A DNA stretch of 64,000 nucleotides from Smittia aterrima (GCA_033063855.1 CP093829.1:8752243-8816242), one strand, 5' to 3'; positions 46,601-60,524 are shown, counted from the first letter of the stretch. Program-made: numbers and translations. Notes: generated by a model not told the origin, from the letters alone.

Positions 46601-49600
46601 CAACGAGCGTTGCTGTTCGATTGTAGTAAATCACTTCGACGGTATGCCACTCGCCGTCTGATAATTTGTATTTCCTTGTAACGAAAACCTTTTGGATTTT
46701 ATCTCCGAGCGAGAATGAGAAAGTGGCTCTGCCGTCGATGAGCTCAAGAGCAATGAAGTCGTGAAGATCATTATATCTTCCGTTATATAACAAAAGTCCA
46801 TTATCGTTAATTGTAGCAAACTTCAATTTGATGTTAAATCGGTGGCGCTGCTTCATGCTATCGAATGTTAAGAACGAGTTATGTGAAAACGAACGCGCCT
46901 TCAACTCACAAGTTTTTGTAAATGGAAGATTATAACTGTCGCTTGAGCATGAGTATCCACTCTCGCATATTTCATTGATACAACTTTGAGTCGTCTTAAT
47001 TTCCTTCTCGCAGTTGATGCCGGTAAACTTTGAGTCGCAGAGACATGTGTAACCGTTTTCTTTTCTCTTACAAACTCCGCCGTTCTGACATGGATCTGAA
47101 TAGCAAAGATCAACTTCTGTGTCGCATAAATAATGTTCTTTGCTTCCTGTGAAGCCTTCAGGACATTTGCAAGCGAAGGTGTTGACAGGGTAGATCGGTC
47201 GGAAGAGAACTGTGTCGCTATTAATAAAACCAGACGCGTTTCCAAACTTGAGCACTGACAAACATTGCTCGTAGTTAAGACATGGCTCGCGCACACAAAT
47301 GTTGTCGTCGAATGGAAGAACTTCAACGTTTGCAAGGCGAGCAAGAATAGCTCGATTAAGATAAACGCGTTCTTGAAGATATTGCGTTGAGTAAAATTCC
47401 TCGTGGGCGACGTCAGGCCGGCGGGCAGAGAAACTAATGTTCAACACTCGAGCAATCACATCAGTGTCTTCTTGTATCGAGAATAAATAAATGTTCTCAC
47501 GTGGACATGGAATGATTGCAGCGAGGCCGTCGAGGAAATAATTGAGAAGCGGAGATAAGAAAGCTTCAGCCGTCATCTCATTCAATCGAATCGTTACAGA
47601 GTTGAACAACATGTCTTCAGTCACGAGTCGAACAAAAAGTTGCATTGTTGATTTCACTTCGTTGATTCCATCAGAAACGGAAACTTCCATTGTCGCGAAC
47701 TTCGGAACGTTTGTGTTCAAGAGTGGACTCAATGAGATTCCACCAGACGAAGAGTTCAATCGAATTAGATTTGCGTTATTTCCCGAGAGAATTCGATACG
47801 TTAAGTTATCATTGACGTCAGAGTCGAACGCTGGGATTCTTCCAATGTTGCCGCTAGGAAAATGATCGCGAAAGTTATTGAAGATAACGAGAAAGTTCTT
47901 TAAGACCGGTTGATTGTCGTTTGTGTCGGTCACGAGAATCTCAACGTGAACATCGTTACGCAAAGGTGGCGATGACGCTCGAATTACAAGCTCGAATTTC
48001 TTCTGCGAAGATTCATAATCGAGTTCTGTGTTGCTTACAATCTTTGCTCCGTTAATTCCTGGTTTCGTCACCAAGTGGAATGAACTTGCATCTTGTCCAC
48101 TGAGAATTGTGTAATGAACTTCAGCATTGACTCCTTCATCGGGATCTTCAGCTTTAATAACTCCAACTGTCGATCCAATTGGCGAATTCTCTTTGATGTA
48201 AAACTTCATTCGATCGGAAGGGAACGTTGGCGGAGAGTCATTGACATCTTCCAACTTCACTTGGACCTCAACAGTCGAACTCAATGGTGGCGAGCCTTTG
48301 TCAATGGCAATCGCGTGGAGATGATAGACAGCGGTACTTTCCCGATCCAGCCCACGGTTTGTTCGAATAACTCCGGATGCTGAGTCGATTGTAAATGAAT
48401 TGTCTTTTACATCTTTGTCGCTAAGTAAGTATTTTACGATTTTATTTTCCTCTTCGTCGTTGTCGGTGGCTGAGATCTGAATCACAGATGTTCCAATTAA
48501 CGCGTCTTCTGATATGGTAGCGTGATACATTGGGACGTTAAACATCGGTTTGTTGTCATTCACGTCGGTAACACCAATCTCAACAATTGTTGTCTCGCTG
48601 TGAGATGGATTGCCTCCATCTTTCGCTGTTATGGTCAATGAGTATCCGCTAATCATTTCTCGATCGAGATGTGTTTTCGTGATGATGGCTCCGTTTTGAG
48701 GGTTGATGCCGAAAACTTCTGATGCAGACATTCCAGCTGATGAGTCGTCGTTTGAGAGAGAGTAAGTGATCTGAGCGTTGATTCCAACGTCAGCATCAGT
48801 GGCAGTGACAATCAGAACAGTCGTTCCAATCGGAGCATCCTCAAACACGTTCGCATTGTAAGGAGCGTTCTCAAAAACTGGAGAAAAGTTGTTGGCGTCA
48901 GTGATGTTAATGTTAACTGTTGCTGTGTCAATCTTTCCGCCAGAGTCAGTCGCAGTTATCATTAAAATAAATCGCTTTTCTTGTTTGTAGTCTAATGGCT
49001 GAGCAATCGTTATCAATCCGAGTCCGTTTTGTGTTGAAATGGAAAATCTATTTCGTAAATTGCCAGACTTGATGTCATAATGCAATCGCGAGTCTTCATC
49101 AGGATCTGAAGCTGTTACTGTCACAACAGGAGTTCCGGGTTTCTGATCCTCGCTGATTATTGCTTCGTAGAATTTCGGAACGAAAATTGGATTGTTGTCG
49201 TTGACATCTTGGACAGTGATTTGAATTGTTGTGCTGCCTGACTTTGGAGGGACTCCGCCATCAACAGCAACCACTTGGAACGAGTATCGATGTTTCTCTT
49301 CTCTATCAAGAGTCTTCGTTACATGAATTTGACCTGTTCGTGGATCAACAGCGAAGGGAAAGTTCGGATCTCGGTCAGTAATGCTGTAAGTGATTTCAGA
49401 GTTTGCACCTTCGTCGGCGTCGTAAGCTTGAACTCGAACGATATTGTGACCAGTGGAAACACTTTCGAGAACTGTCTCTTGAATCTGTGAAGAGTAAAAT
49501 CGAGGAGCGTTGTCATTTGAGTCAATAACATTGACTGAAAGTGTCGTTGTGTTGGTCTTTGAAGGTGTTCCCCCGTCCTGAGCTCTCACAACGAGACGAT

Positions 49601-51614
49601 AACTTTTCATTGCCTCGTAATCGAGAGGCTTGGTCAAAGATACTTCTCCGCTCATTGAGTCGATTGCAAACTCTGATTTTGGATTACCGCCAACGATTGA
49701 ATAACGAATTGCTGCGTTGTTTCCTTTGTCCGCGTCAGTTGCTTTGATGTGAGCGATCACATTGCTTCCACTGAAATCATCTTCGGGAATATCGACTGTG
49801 TAATATCTTTCGCTGAATTGAGGATAATGATCATTCTCATCGCTTATCTTAACGACGACAGTAGCTGTGGCAGTTTTCCTTTCGGTAATCGGAGAAGATA
49901 AATCATTTGCCATTACAATGATTGTGTAGACTTCAGATAATTCTCGATCGAGTTGACTTCGAGTTGTAATGACTCCAGATCTTGCGTCGATTTTGAATGT
50001 TTGAGCGTCGTCTTCAGGTGTTGACAAACCACCACCGGACACTCTATCGATGTGATATTCAATCTCAGCGTTCTTTCCGCTGTCGAGATCTGTAGCTCTC
50101 AAAGTCAAAACTTGAGTTCCAATTGCAACTCCTTCACTGACGACTGTGTCAAACTGTTCAGTCTCAAACTTTGGAGCGTGATCGTTGCAATCCAAAACAT
50201 TGATTTGTAGAATCGTTGTTCCCGAACGAGGTGGAAAGCTGTCGTCTGTAGCAATCACTCGAAAGTAATGCATGTTTATCTGCTCACGATCTAGCGTCGC
50301 TGATGTAGAAACGACACCAGTCCTTGAGTCGATTTTAAACATCGTCTGCGATCGTGCATCTGATGGCGAGATCATCGAGTAGACAACTGGCGAGTCTTCA
50401 GGATCGCGTGCTTGAACAGTTGTCACTTTAACGCCTGGTGTTTGTTCTTCAAGTACATTCGCAACATAAAGTGAAAGCTCAAAGTGAGGACTTTGATTTT
50501 TGAGTTGTCGCTTAACTCGTCTCGCGATATCCGTATCGTTTAACTCTTGATGATGATACATTATCTTCAATCGATGTTCAGCATCGACAAACTCAGGCCG
50601 ATTACACTTCGTTGTGAAGGTAACGGTGATTGTCCACGATGGCTCGTAAATACAAACATCGCGACTAACGACCAAGTCGCCTTGTTTCCTCTCAATCTTG
50701 AATCTCTCATCGCTGACGTCGAGGAATTGAACTTTGCAAAATTGTTGAATCGACTTCGGCAGGAATGCGTTCATATTATTCACGAGTTGAGACTTCTTCA
50801 AGCAAATTCGATCCCAAACATCCGACGAGTGGATTGCGTAGGACGCGTGAGTCTCGGAAATCCATTGCTTCGCATCGGCGATTTTTCTATGAAACTTCTC
50901 TTCTCGCACATTTTCCGAATGACGTTTCTTTCGATTAAGAATCTCATGTCGACGAAAATTGTGTTCCATTGAATCGAACAAAACGTCGCCTTCTTGGAAA
51001 TTGTTATAGCCAGTGTGACTTTCATTGCGAGAAAAAATAAATGGAAATTCTCGAATGTAATCTTGTAAATTGTTCCCTCGATAAACTCCGTACAATCTCG
51101 GCTCGTCGTCCTCCTCATCAATTCTTCTTCTTCGCCTCAATAAATTTGGTGTAGATGATTCCTCGTCCTCGAAATGACGATCGAACGCCTCGTGACTGTA
51201 TTCGTCGTTGCAGTTTGGCCCATTTATAAAGACTCGCAGAGGCGGACTATAGTAGTTGACGCTTCGGAGATAATTGGATGTACTGTCGATATAAAGCGTG
51301 AATAAATTTGGGTAAAAAATTCCATCGCAGTGAAGCTGTCTCCGCAGTTTAATCTGTCCATCTTTGGCGTCGATATGCAGCAGCTTGTGAACGAAGTCCG
51401 CAGTTTTGTGAACGTTTATTTTGTAGTGTCGCTCAGAGCCCAATTTATTCACGGACGCATTAAAAACGACAGTGTCGGGAGGCGTGTTCTCATCAACGAT
51501 GATTAAATAGCTGGAGGCGATTTGTATCATGCACGATGATAATAGAATTATCAATGAAAATAGTTTGGTCAACTTTATTGGCCCATTGCCAGACCGATAC
51601 TTCGTATCCGGCAT
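40684..51614 (-). CDS. stan: Flamingo/Starry night (CELSR) seven-pass cadherin
   Basis: Exons are 43158-51614, 42876-43096, 41379-42813, 41075-41322 and an optional 40684-40714: 3,463 aa spliced, or 3,454 aa if translation reads through 41,074 to TAA at 41,071. After the signal peptide (residues about 15-36) come basic cleavage-like sites (LLRRRRR, NRKKR, RRVKR), nine cadherin repeats from residue about 372 (CNDHAP, ENDHYP, SNDNAP, VNDNNP, then the odd ANNFSP, and so on), EGF and two laminin G domains, laminin-EGF pair, HRM (WWPRTPFGV), GAIN/GPS ending NCTCTHVSSYAV, seven membrane helices, and a long Ser-rich cytoplasmic tail. Flamingo forms homophilic bridges with Frizzled and Vang in planar cell polarity and guides dendrites and axons. 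The ectodomain plus first two helices sit in one 8,457-nt exon. The spliced C-terminus ends in ETRV, a class I PDZ ligand. Confidence 0.97.
41012..41034. repeat. Short (GAT)n microsatellite in stan intron
   Basis: About six GAT units occur in the 360 bp intron between the last two stan exons. No function is implied. Confidence 0.6.
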
Positions 51615-54600
51615 GTTGAACGTTGTATGGCAGTTTGCGACACTTGTCGTCGATGCATTCAGGGAATTGTGCGGTTGAATTCAACTTTCAAGTTAAATGG
51701 CACATCACTCGCTTTCTGATAATCCTCGTTAGATGTTTCAAGCTTTCTTAGCTTTTCATTTTAATAAAGTAAAGTCCTCGTTGATTTATAGTTCTGGAAT
51801 GAAAAGAGGAAACTTGAGAAATTAAATAATTCTATTTATTTCAATTTTCCTTCTGTGCGAAGGAGGAAAAAAACTAAAACCGATGTCAACCCTCTCATCG
51901 GGAAACAATTTTCTCCGTCTCGCACTCGTTCAACGATAGAAAAGCTCTCAGAATTAATTTATTATCTGTCATCTTTAAAATCCTCTTGCGAAGACGAGAG
52001 AAAATGCCGAGGATGAAAGTTGTTGATCCTTTGTCGCATTTTTTATCATTTCAACTTCTTCTTGAGGGTGGAAAGATGGCATTTGAGATTGAAGAGATAA
52101 AAAATGTTGAGACTTGTGAGAGATATAAAAAGAATTTCATTAAAAGTTGTCGGGAAATAGTTCCGACGGTGAAAAGTTTTCCATTCCAAACGGAAGCTCA
52201 AATGGCATTTGACTTCGTCTTATCTTGGCCTAGAGATTCCCTTTAATTAAATGGCCATCATGTTCTGCTCTGCGATGTGGAAAATATCGAGTTTAAGTCA
52301 ATTTTGAAGGCTCGTTGCGTGAATTTCTCGTAAACATCTCGTTTACCTAAAGATGTAATTATCAATTTTACTTCTCTCGCTCGTTTCCTTCGTCATCAAG
52401 TTTAAACTGCGTGAAAAATTGTTATAGCAAGCATCTTCATCTAGCATGTCAAAAAATACGCAACCCTCGTGAAAATTAATGTTGAAGCATAAATTTTATA
52501 AATTCAAGGATTTATGTCGAGGAATTATTCACTGACCTCATAAAAGAAAATTTTAATCTTCATTTCTCATTTCTCATTTTCCAATCAAATGCTCGAGCAT
52601 TGAGATTTGTGAGCAATCCCTTTTATCACCACGAGATCACGCTTGTAGTTGTGCGTGACACATAAAAGAGAATCGTGTGCGCATTTTACAATTATTTCAT
52701 GAAGGAAGAGGGTTGAAGATGATTGTTGTTGTCGTTTGAAATTTTCCTCATGACAACGAATGAATGACTTCAAACTAGCAAACAAAGCGAGCGAAATTCA
52801 ACCCCTCGAATGAAGATGCAGAATGAAACATAATTTGTCAGAATCCTTGAAGCTCAAGCTCCGAGAGAGGGAGATCAGATAATAAACTCATTATCGTGGC
52901 GATAAGTTAAACTCTTTATGACTTCCAGAAATTAACTGACATCGAGATTGTCTGAGATCACGTGCCGCTTGAGTTTTTTCGATGATTAAAAATTATTTTC
53001 CCACTGAGCTCAATAAAAAAGAAGCTTCGCCCCGAAATTGATTTTTTTAACCGAGAAATCTCTTCTCTAACACTTTCATTTGTCTATTCAATCTCGCGGC
53101 TTTTAAAAAATCGTTTTTCTATGCTAATGTATGTTAAAATCCGCGAGACCTTTTCATTATGTGCTTTTCAAATAAAACATTATTTTATGACTTTCTAAAA
53201 GTCTTTTTTACTCCGTTCAATCTGCGATTGTGAACTCAGCTCTTGCTCTTTGTTGAAAGCCACCACTGCAAAGATGGATCGGTTCGAAGTAATATTTGCT
53301 TTCATAACAAAATAAAAGCGGCGAACGTATTCAAATGAGAGTGCAGACTTTTTACTGCATTATAATTACAGCTAAACTTATAATTGAAAATTGTGAGCAA
53401 AGTTTTTGAGAATATATTCAGCAGAGCTCGATAATTATTATGCTCAGGGAACTTCGACATTTACAACTTTTATCGTTGGAAAGAATTAATGAGAATTCCT
53501 GCTTCTGTGTGAATCGCAAAGAATGGAAGAAAAGAAAGATAATCAACATCAACCCAGCAGGTTAGATAATAACTTAATATTCAGACGAGCATAAAGGAAT
53601 CTTAATCATTATTCTGTGTTCGAAGCTGACTTTCTTTCTTGAGATGATTTGACATTTTAAATCTTAAGCTTTTCTGATTGTCATGTTAACCTGTGTAAGC
53701 TTCAATCATGTTGCAATAATTTAATTGAATTTTCCATTAAGAAATTTCCGGAAACACTCTCATAAGGGGAAATCATAAACGAGGGAAAGATACAAATTCG
53801 CTAAACATTACGACGTCGTAAAACATTGTGTCATTCCATTCTCATCCATAAAATAAACATTTTATCCCGGAGAATTCGTAGATGTACTTCCTTTCATTTG
53901 CCGCCGTAAAAAGTTGTCAAGACGACTCTAAAAAGTTTTCTCATTCACTTCTCAGTTTCATCAACAGCTTGGCGCGGTTTTATAGCGAAAAAGGGAAAGA
54001 AGATTTGATTTTTACCACAAACAGAATTTGAAGCTTAAACCGAGGAAGCTTTTCACGATAACCAACAGAGAATTCCTCGACATTGGCTTGAAGACTATTT
54101 TACGAGACATTGCGATAAGAAATGAGAATATTAAAATTCTTGAAAGGTGGATCTGGTGCAGATGATAAAGCCTCTGACTTAGAACTCAGGTTTTCATTAT
54201 CGTCTTTTCTCCTTTCACGTCGTCGTCGTCCCCTAAACGTGGCGTAATCTGGGAATTTATATTTCGTCGTTTGTAAGAAGTTTCTTTCAATTTGCGGTTG
54301 CTTCAGATTCTTCTTTCTTTGTTTCCGCAGCACATTCAAGAGAATTATAAATTGTTTCACTCTCTCGTCTCGAGCCGTTTGCATTTTTCCCTTTCAGTTT
54401 CAGCTCAACGCTTCTGGAAACTTTGAAACAGAATGTAAAATACATAATTTTCACACCGAAACCACACAGCCATGAAACTCACATGAAAACATTCTTCGTC
54501 TTTGGCAATGTCGTTTTCAAGCCATAAACTTCCCCGAGACGAGCCATTGGAGTGAGTTAGAAAATCTCCAAGTTTCTTAATCTTGCGGTTTCGACAAGAA

Positions 54601-54778
54601 CTCTTGGATAAGAAACCAAACGACGCTTGTTTCATAGAAAATTAAGTTTCAAAGTAATTGGCAATTGAGTCACTAGTTGATGGCAGTTAAGCGTTCAATT
54701 TCAACTTTAATCTAACTAAGAGCAACCAACATTTAAATTTTTATTGAGACCATGAACATATCTCTTTTATTTTTAAAG

Positions 54779-54882
54779 GCGCAACTCCGTCCAATATTAA
54801 AGCAGCAGAACGAGATGCAATCATTGAACTTAAAGCGAAAGACTACGAAGAGCGAGTCGAGCGAGTAAAAAACAAAGTCTGA
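54779..54882 (+). CDS. Orphan coding-like terminal exon
   Basis: After an acceptor-like TTTTATTTTTAAAG the sequence reads (x)GC then ATPSNIKAAERDAIIELK and AKDYEERVERVKNKV, then TGA. The peptide is a highly charged, regular helix of 33 residues, unlike surrounding frames. It would need an upstream exon ending in phase 1, which I could not find between stan and this point; an ATG at 53,524 followed by a GTTAGA donor is in the wrong phase. A second open frame over the same bases, from an in-place ATG at 54,752, encodes MNISLLFLKAQLRP and more, and cannot be excluded. I do not recognise the family. It may be the last exon of a gene with other exons far away, or a relic. Confidence 0.3.
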
Positions 54883-55385
54883 GTTAACGTACGAAAAGCA
54901 AAACCGGTTCTCAGCGGCCGCAAAAATTCATCACAGTGTTTGAGACCAACACGAAATTATGATAATCGTTTTCATGACGTTGAGAGAAGGAAAGAAACTG
55001 TTATTAATTGAAAGCCATAAATGGTGCAAAGGCAGCGATGGCAAGAAAAGAAATTAAAGTGTAAGAAACATGATGCATTCTTAATGTTCTCCGGCACTCG
55101 TTCGACATTAAAAGATGCGAAGAGGAAATTGAAGAGTCGAGAGAGGGATTTAATTGGTTTTTTGTTTTGGGAAAACTCGGAAACCTTTCAATCATTTTGT
55201 CGAGTTGTTCTTAATTGCAATGAGACCTCATAAATTCGGCTTTTGTTTGCGTGGAAAGCTTTCGTGACGAGACCTTTAATTATCGTCACTCATCACGCTC
55301 GGTTATTAAGAAAGTGATTAGAATTTCCCTGGAATTGGAATCTCACTCGCAGAGAAGTTGAGCAAGGAAAACACCGTCGGATGAC

Positions 55386-55690
55386 TCATTCGCTCCACGG
55401 CAAGCAAATATTGATTTTCCACCCTCGCCTGGCTTTCACTTCAATTCAGTTCAAAGCATTTTTTGGTTGCCGGCGAAAATGTTTGTAAAATGTTTCTTCC
55501 CTTGTCTCCCTCATCGGAATACGTTCATGTCGCCGTCGAATGAATGAAACCTTCGATTGTATTTGTGTTTGTAGTAAAATTCTTCACCCTCGACTCTCCT
55601 CATTCGATGCACTGAGTCGACATAACAATAGAAATTGCATTTAAAGACCTTTGCACAATTGCCGGATCAAGATTATCATTGCAGACACTT
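55386..55690. repeat. Direct non-coding duplication, copy A
   Basis: This block matches 61,101-61,386 nearly base for base. Shared stretches include AAGCAAATATTGATTTTCCA, TTTTTTGGTTGCCGGCGAAA, TGTTTGTAAAATGTTTCTTC, GTCGCCGTCGAATGAATGAA and GTCGACATAACAATAGAAAT. Weaker similarity continues right to about 56,260 (TTAATCCAATAAATTCCTGA; ACAAACACA; AATGTTCGAAAAA). Short indels shift the reading frame between the copies, so no protein is conserved. Confidence 0.85.
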
Positions 55691-58600
55691 TGCACAATCA
55701 AAATTTGCTTACCGATTTGCGATAATGTCTTGAGTGTTAATCCAATAAATTCCTGATTGAAAACAATCCCAAATCTTCGACTGAAGTCGAGCTAGGAAGT
55801 TTTATTTTCTGTTCTTGTAACACAAACACATTCACAACTAATTTTCTACCTTCTCTGATCTTATTTCATTCTTCTTTAATTCAACATTTTTTCTTCTTCT
55901 TCTTATGCGATATCTCTTGGATCTATAATTTTCTCAACACAATGAAGCACCTTGCTTTTGGCTTTTTGCCTTCTCTGCTCTTTTTTATGAAGAAATGCAG
56001 AGGAAATTAACTGAAATTCCTTTCGTTTTCGTGAAGGCTTTGGATTGATTTCAATATTTTTTAATAACTTTTCACTAAATTTTCTTCTTTTCAGTTCATA
56101 AACTTTTCACTTCATGCTTTTTTAGTTTGAAACAATTTTTATCCACACACGCGACTAAAACGTTCTTCTCAGTTCAATTGCCGCTGCACGAGTGAGACTT
56201 GCTTCAACATCGAAAGAGAACGTTGCGCAATGTTCGAAAAAATGTTGACGTTTAGCAAACTTCTCTCCGCGTCGCGCTCTCTCCTCAAACTGTTGAATCA
56301 CGAATGAATTTTCCTCGCTCTGGAAGTAGAAACAATAAACTTCAATGAGTCATAATCATAAAGAAACATTTTCCCTTCGAATATTTTTGTTTTTCATAGA
56401 AAAGGGAGGAAATTTTCCTCACTTAGCGCGAGGTTGGTGAACTTGAAAAAGTTTAGTTATTTATGACTTTATTTGCTTCGAATTAAAATCGCCGAATAAT
56501 TCAGTCGTCGACGAAACAGGCGACGTCTAACTATAAAAGCAGATCTCCCGAGGAAATGAATTGTAGCAAACTTTTTTAGCACCTCAAAGCTATGAAAACT
56601 TTTCTTCCATCTCTTGCTGTCGGGTCTGCCGAAAAATATTAACATCCCCTTTCCCGCTACGAATTTTCCCTAGCCCTGAGTCGTAAAAGAGGGTTCAAGT
56701 GTGTTTTATACGCTCTTGCCATTTACATCTACAACAAACAACAGCAAAACAGCAGTTTCATAAAAAATGTAGGAAGACATAAAAATCGATTTTCTTGCTG
56801 CCTTTCGTCCTGAAGATTTCGTGCTGCAATTTTCTGATGGAAACTTGAGCGATTTTTTGCGGTTTCATCATACTCTTCTTTTTGGCTTCTGATGTTTTTC
56901 GTTTTTGCGGTGGAGAAAGAGTGAATTTGTAACAAGTTTTAGGCAGTGAAGTGAATCGAGATTTCACCAGCTTCCTTTGCTCCGCAGCATTGAGATTTAT
57001 CGCCAAACTCTTATTTCGATCGAATTATTTAATGTCTCATTAACTTTATTGCTCTTTGATTCACTCATGCTGAGTTTATTTGTTTCAGTTTATTTCGTAA
57101 ATTGCTAAAGTCCTGGGTTTAAGCTTAAATTTGTTTTCATTGCCGAGAGGCGAAATCCGAACTGAGATTTATGCAGCACAAGTTGAAAAATATGTTTCGC
57201 TTGATTTCAGGTTTTAAATTCATTCGATTACGCAAAATTTGATTTCCTTGCAATCCCGCCCTCGAGCGATGTCTGAATAATCTTCATGATTTGATTTGTT
57301 CAGAGTTTCTGAAGGGAAAAGGATTTTCTTTAAGTGCTCTCAAACAACCGAAGCTTGTCTTACGAAGCGAAACATTTTTGTGAAGAGGGATCGAAAGTCT
57401 TAGAACTTGATTCGATAGGCGAAATTGAATTTAACAACAAACACTTGAAAATGTTTGCAGTCTTTGCCATTCATAATCCAGTTTAGAGCAATTTGTTTTT
57501 CACCAGATTGTTTAAACATTTTCCCGTCGAAAGGAAAATCGAATTATTCGTTCGGTTATGAAACATTTCCCGGCGTTAATTTGATTAAAAGTTCAATGCT
57601 CAGTTATTTTATTTTGCCTTCCATGTTTTACAGAATTGACTTATGGCCCTGCGTGAATAACTTTTTCGTTGTTGAGAAGCCATACGAAGGAAAATACTCT
57701 TCCACGTCAAAAACGTATAATTTTTGATAATTGTGCCTCGTTACAAACATTCGTTTCTCTTCTTAGAATTCACTTTTCGCTGAGGGAGCAATCACGAATG
57801 CTGACGAATGGTTTTTCGGAGGTTTCTTTTACAAATTCAAATGTTTACGAACGCTCCCTTGTCCTAATAACTTTCGCGTTGAAATATCTAAACCGTAATT
57901 TCTTCTAAAGTTGACACCAAATGGATAGAGTTGAAGTTGAAAGCCAATAATTTACTGTCAGTAGTTCTCTTTAAGACCTAACATCAAATATCTGGCAAAG
58001 TCTTCAATTGACAAAAAGCTCAGCAAATGAAGAAAGAAAAAAGTTTGTTCAATGAATCGTTGGTTTTGAATTTAATTGAATGCTTTCAAGACCATCAGCA
58101 TGCCTCGAGGTATCGAAATTAATTGACTTTTCTAATCTCTTTTCACTCATCGGCTTAACTTTATTTTTTTCCTCATCTACCTCAGGTGGAGATTTGATGG
58201 AGAAATAATTTCTTTTTATTTACACAGCACATTTCTGTTCTTCTTGGGCATCGCAATGAGTCAGCGTTTGAAGCGCACGGTTTGTTCACACATTACAAAA
58301 GTTAATTATCATTCGTTGTTGAAGAATTTGGAAGTCTCAGAAGAAGATGCTTTCAAACAAATCTCTCTCTTAATTGCACAACATTAAAGCAATTTTCCCT
58401 TGAGCAATTCGCAAATTTTTGTTTTTGTTTACACAAAACAAGGAAACAAAAGTTGTTTTTCGGAACTTGAGATAAAACTTAATGATCTCTTTATCAACAA
58501 TGGAACTATCTTTATAAACTTTTTCCGGACTCAAACAAAACAAGCTGACTTTTCGTAATTAAGTAACTTAATCATGTGTCTTAATTAGCTGCTGACAAGG

Positions 58601-60348
58601 CTAAGCTGCGTCAAAACTGGAATGCACAAAGTTTAATCCTCAATAAAAATAATGAGGCAAACAATGGTCAGCAGAGTATCAAGTGACCTAGGAAATTCTT
58701 GTGTGGTCGTAAATGCAAAAAAATGTGAAAGAAAAAATTGTCTCCGTGGCTACTAATGAATCGAACGATATCAAATTTCAGAAATGTCTTGTTTACTTCT
58801 TCGAAAATTTTCTTTTCGTTATAATTGAGTCGTAAAGTCTTTGGGACTCGTTGAACAGGTTAATTAATGCAAGTGAGGAGTTTTGTTCCTTCAGTTTATT
58901 ATTTTATCGCCGAAAAATATTTATTTTTACCGGTTTTGGTTTTGGAAGTAGCGAGAGAGTCGAGTGGCGACTTGAATCTTTTAAATTTGAAAGCGACTTG
59001 AATGAAATTTAAACTGTTTAATGAGCTGTGCTTCCAGATCTTCATTGAATGCGCTTTTATATTCGCAAATCGAGAGTTTTGGATAGTTTCACGGAAACCT
59101 TCTCTCATTGATTTATGGAAACAAGTTCAACAAGATTTCTTTTCAATCGCACCGCCGCAGTTAAAGTAAAACAAAAGTAGAACTAAAGGCTAAATAATTG
59201 CGAAGAAATCGAGATTCCTCTTTGTAATTATCAATTTCCCTCCTCGCATTTAAATTGAAACGCCAGATGAGAGAGTTGATTTGAAATCATGTGGAGATCG
59301 GAAGACGAGATTATGGTTGAGAAGAGACGGAGAAGACAGAACTTTTAATTTTGGTTTAATGGCCACAAAGATTTTTTCGGATTGAGAAGAAAAAGAAGAA
59401 AATTTCCATCATCTCAACTTTTTTGATTGTTTCGTTTTTATTTAAAATTCACGTTTAATGTGGGTGCCATTAACTGACGATGATGTGAATGATCCAGCGT
59501 TATTGGTCCACGCAGCAATGATTAGGTTTGTGGGATTTTTTAATGAAGTCGTCAACTGTGAACCTTTTGTTTCTCTCAAGCTTCTGCTTTTTTTATGGAA
59601 AGCTTAACACCTTTTAAGCTTCTTGTCAGACTTTTAGCTTCTACTTTATCAACAATTTCAAAGCTGATAATCTGCGATTAATTAAAGAATCTCTTCTTCC
59701 TTCGAGAGATAATTTAAAATCAAGCATCTGCGGCATTTCTCATGTCGCATCGTTAATTTCAAACTTCATCATTTTTCAAGTGTAGAGAACTCGCTCAACC
59801 CTTCAGGAATTTTCATTTCAAAATGGCTTCGTCTGTTTTTTATTGTTTCCATTAATTGGATGAAACACAAACAAGAAGATTGCCTCGCAAACGATCAAGT
59901 GAATCATTAATTTTCATTTGAGAGAGCCAAAATCACATTAAAAAAGGTTCGTAAGTAATTCGAAGCGAGAGGGTGTCGTTCGATATCTCTCATTCCATTC
60001 AAAGCGGATTTAAATTTTATGCAAACGAAGCAGCAATCGGAAGAGTTTTCCTATGAGACTTTGTCAACCCTCGCAATTCCTTTTGATTCTGTTTCGTCCT
60101 CAAAATTATCTCAACAATGTCGTAAAGTAATTTCCATTGAGGTTTCATTTTCTCGTTTCTGCTGATCGGAAATTATTCACGAGTTGAGGGTGCTGGCTGC
60201 TGCAAACATTTTTTTTTATCGCTTTACAGTATTAAAAGATCAACATGAATTATGACATGCTGAGCGAGTAGCGATAAAAATATAAATTTTAAGATTGCGA
60301 AACAAATGTGCAGCTTTATAGTTTCGAAAATGAAAGCAAATTATTATT

Positions 60349-60524
60349 CATGAAGTTGCACGGACCGCCAGACTGGCTGGATCTAAATACACAACCACCC
60401 TCGGATGTAAAGTGTCGTATTACGGCAAAGGAGCTATCAGAGAATCACGTAATCCATTTTATCATATTCGTGTGAACAGTGGTCACATCATTTCCTTAGA
60501 GTCCTCCGTGCATACTCGATCATG
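60349..60524. other. Inverted-repeat element of about 176 bp
   Basis: Outer arms CATGA...TGCACGGA (60,349-60,364) face TCCGTGCA...TCATG (60,505-60,524). Inner pairs ATTACG/CGTAAT (60,419-60,424 and 60,448-60,453) and the near-palindrome GTGAACAGTGGTCAC (60,472-60,486) lie within. The block is more GC-rich than the DNA around it. It could be a structured RNA, a small MITE or a cluster of regulatory sites; nothing decides between these. Confidence 0.3.

Noticed and set aside
52004..52246. 80-codon ATG frame (MPRMKVVDPLSHF...) upstream of stan
   Set aside because: No family resemblance, isolated in non-coding DNA; length is within chance expectation for a 12 kb stretch.
53524..53561. ATG exon MEEKKDNQHQPS followed by a GTTAGA donor, as first exon for 54,779
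   Set aside because: It ends in phase 2 while the 54,779 exon needs phase 1; joining them gives an early stop.
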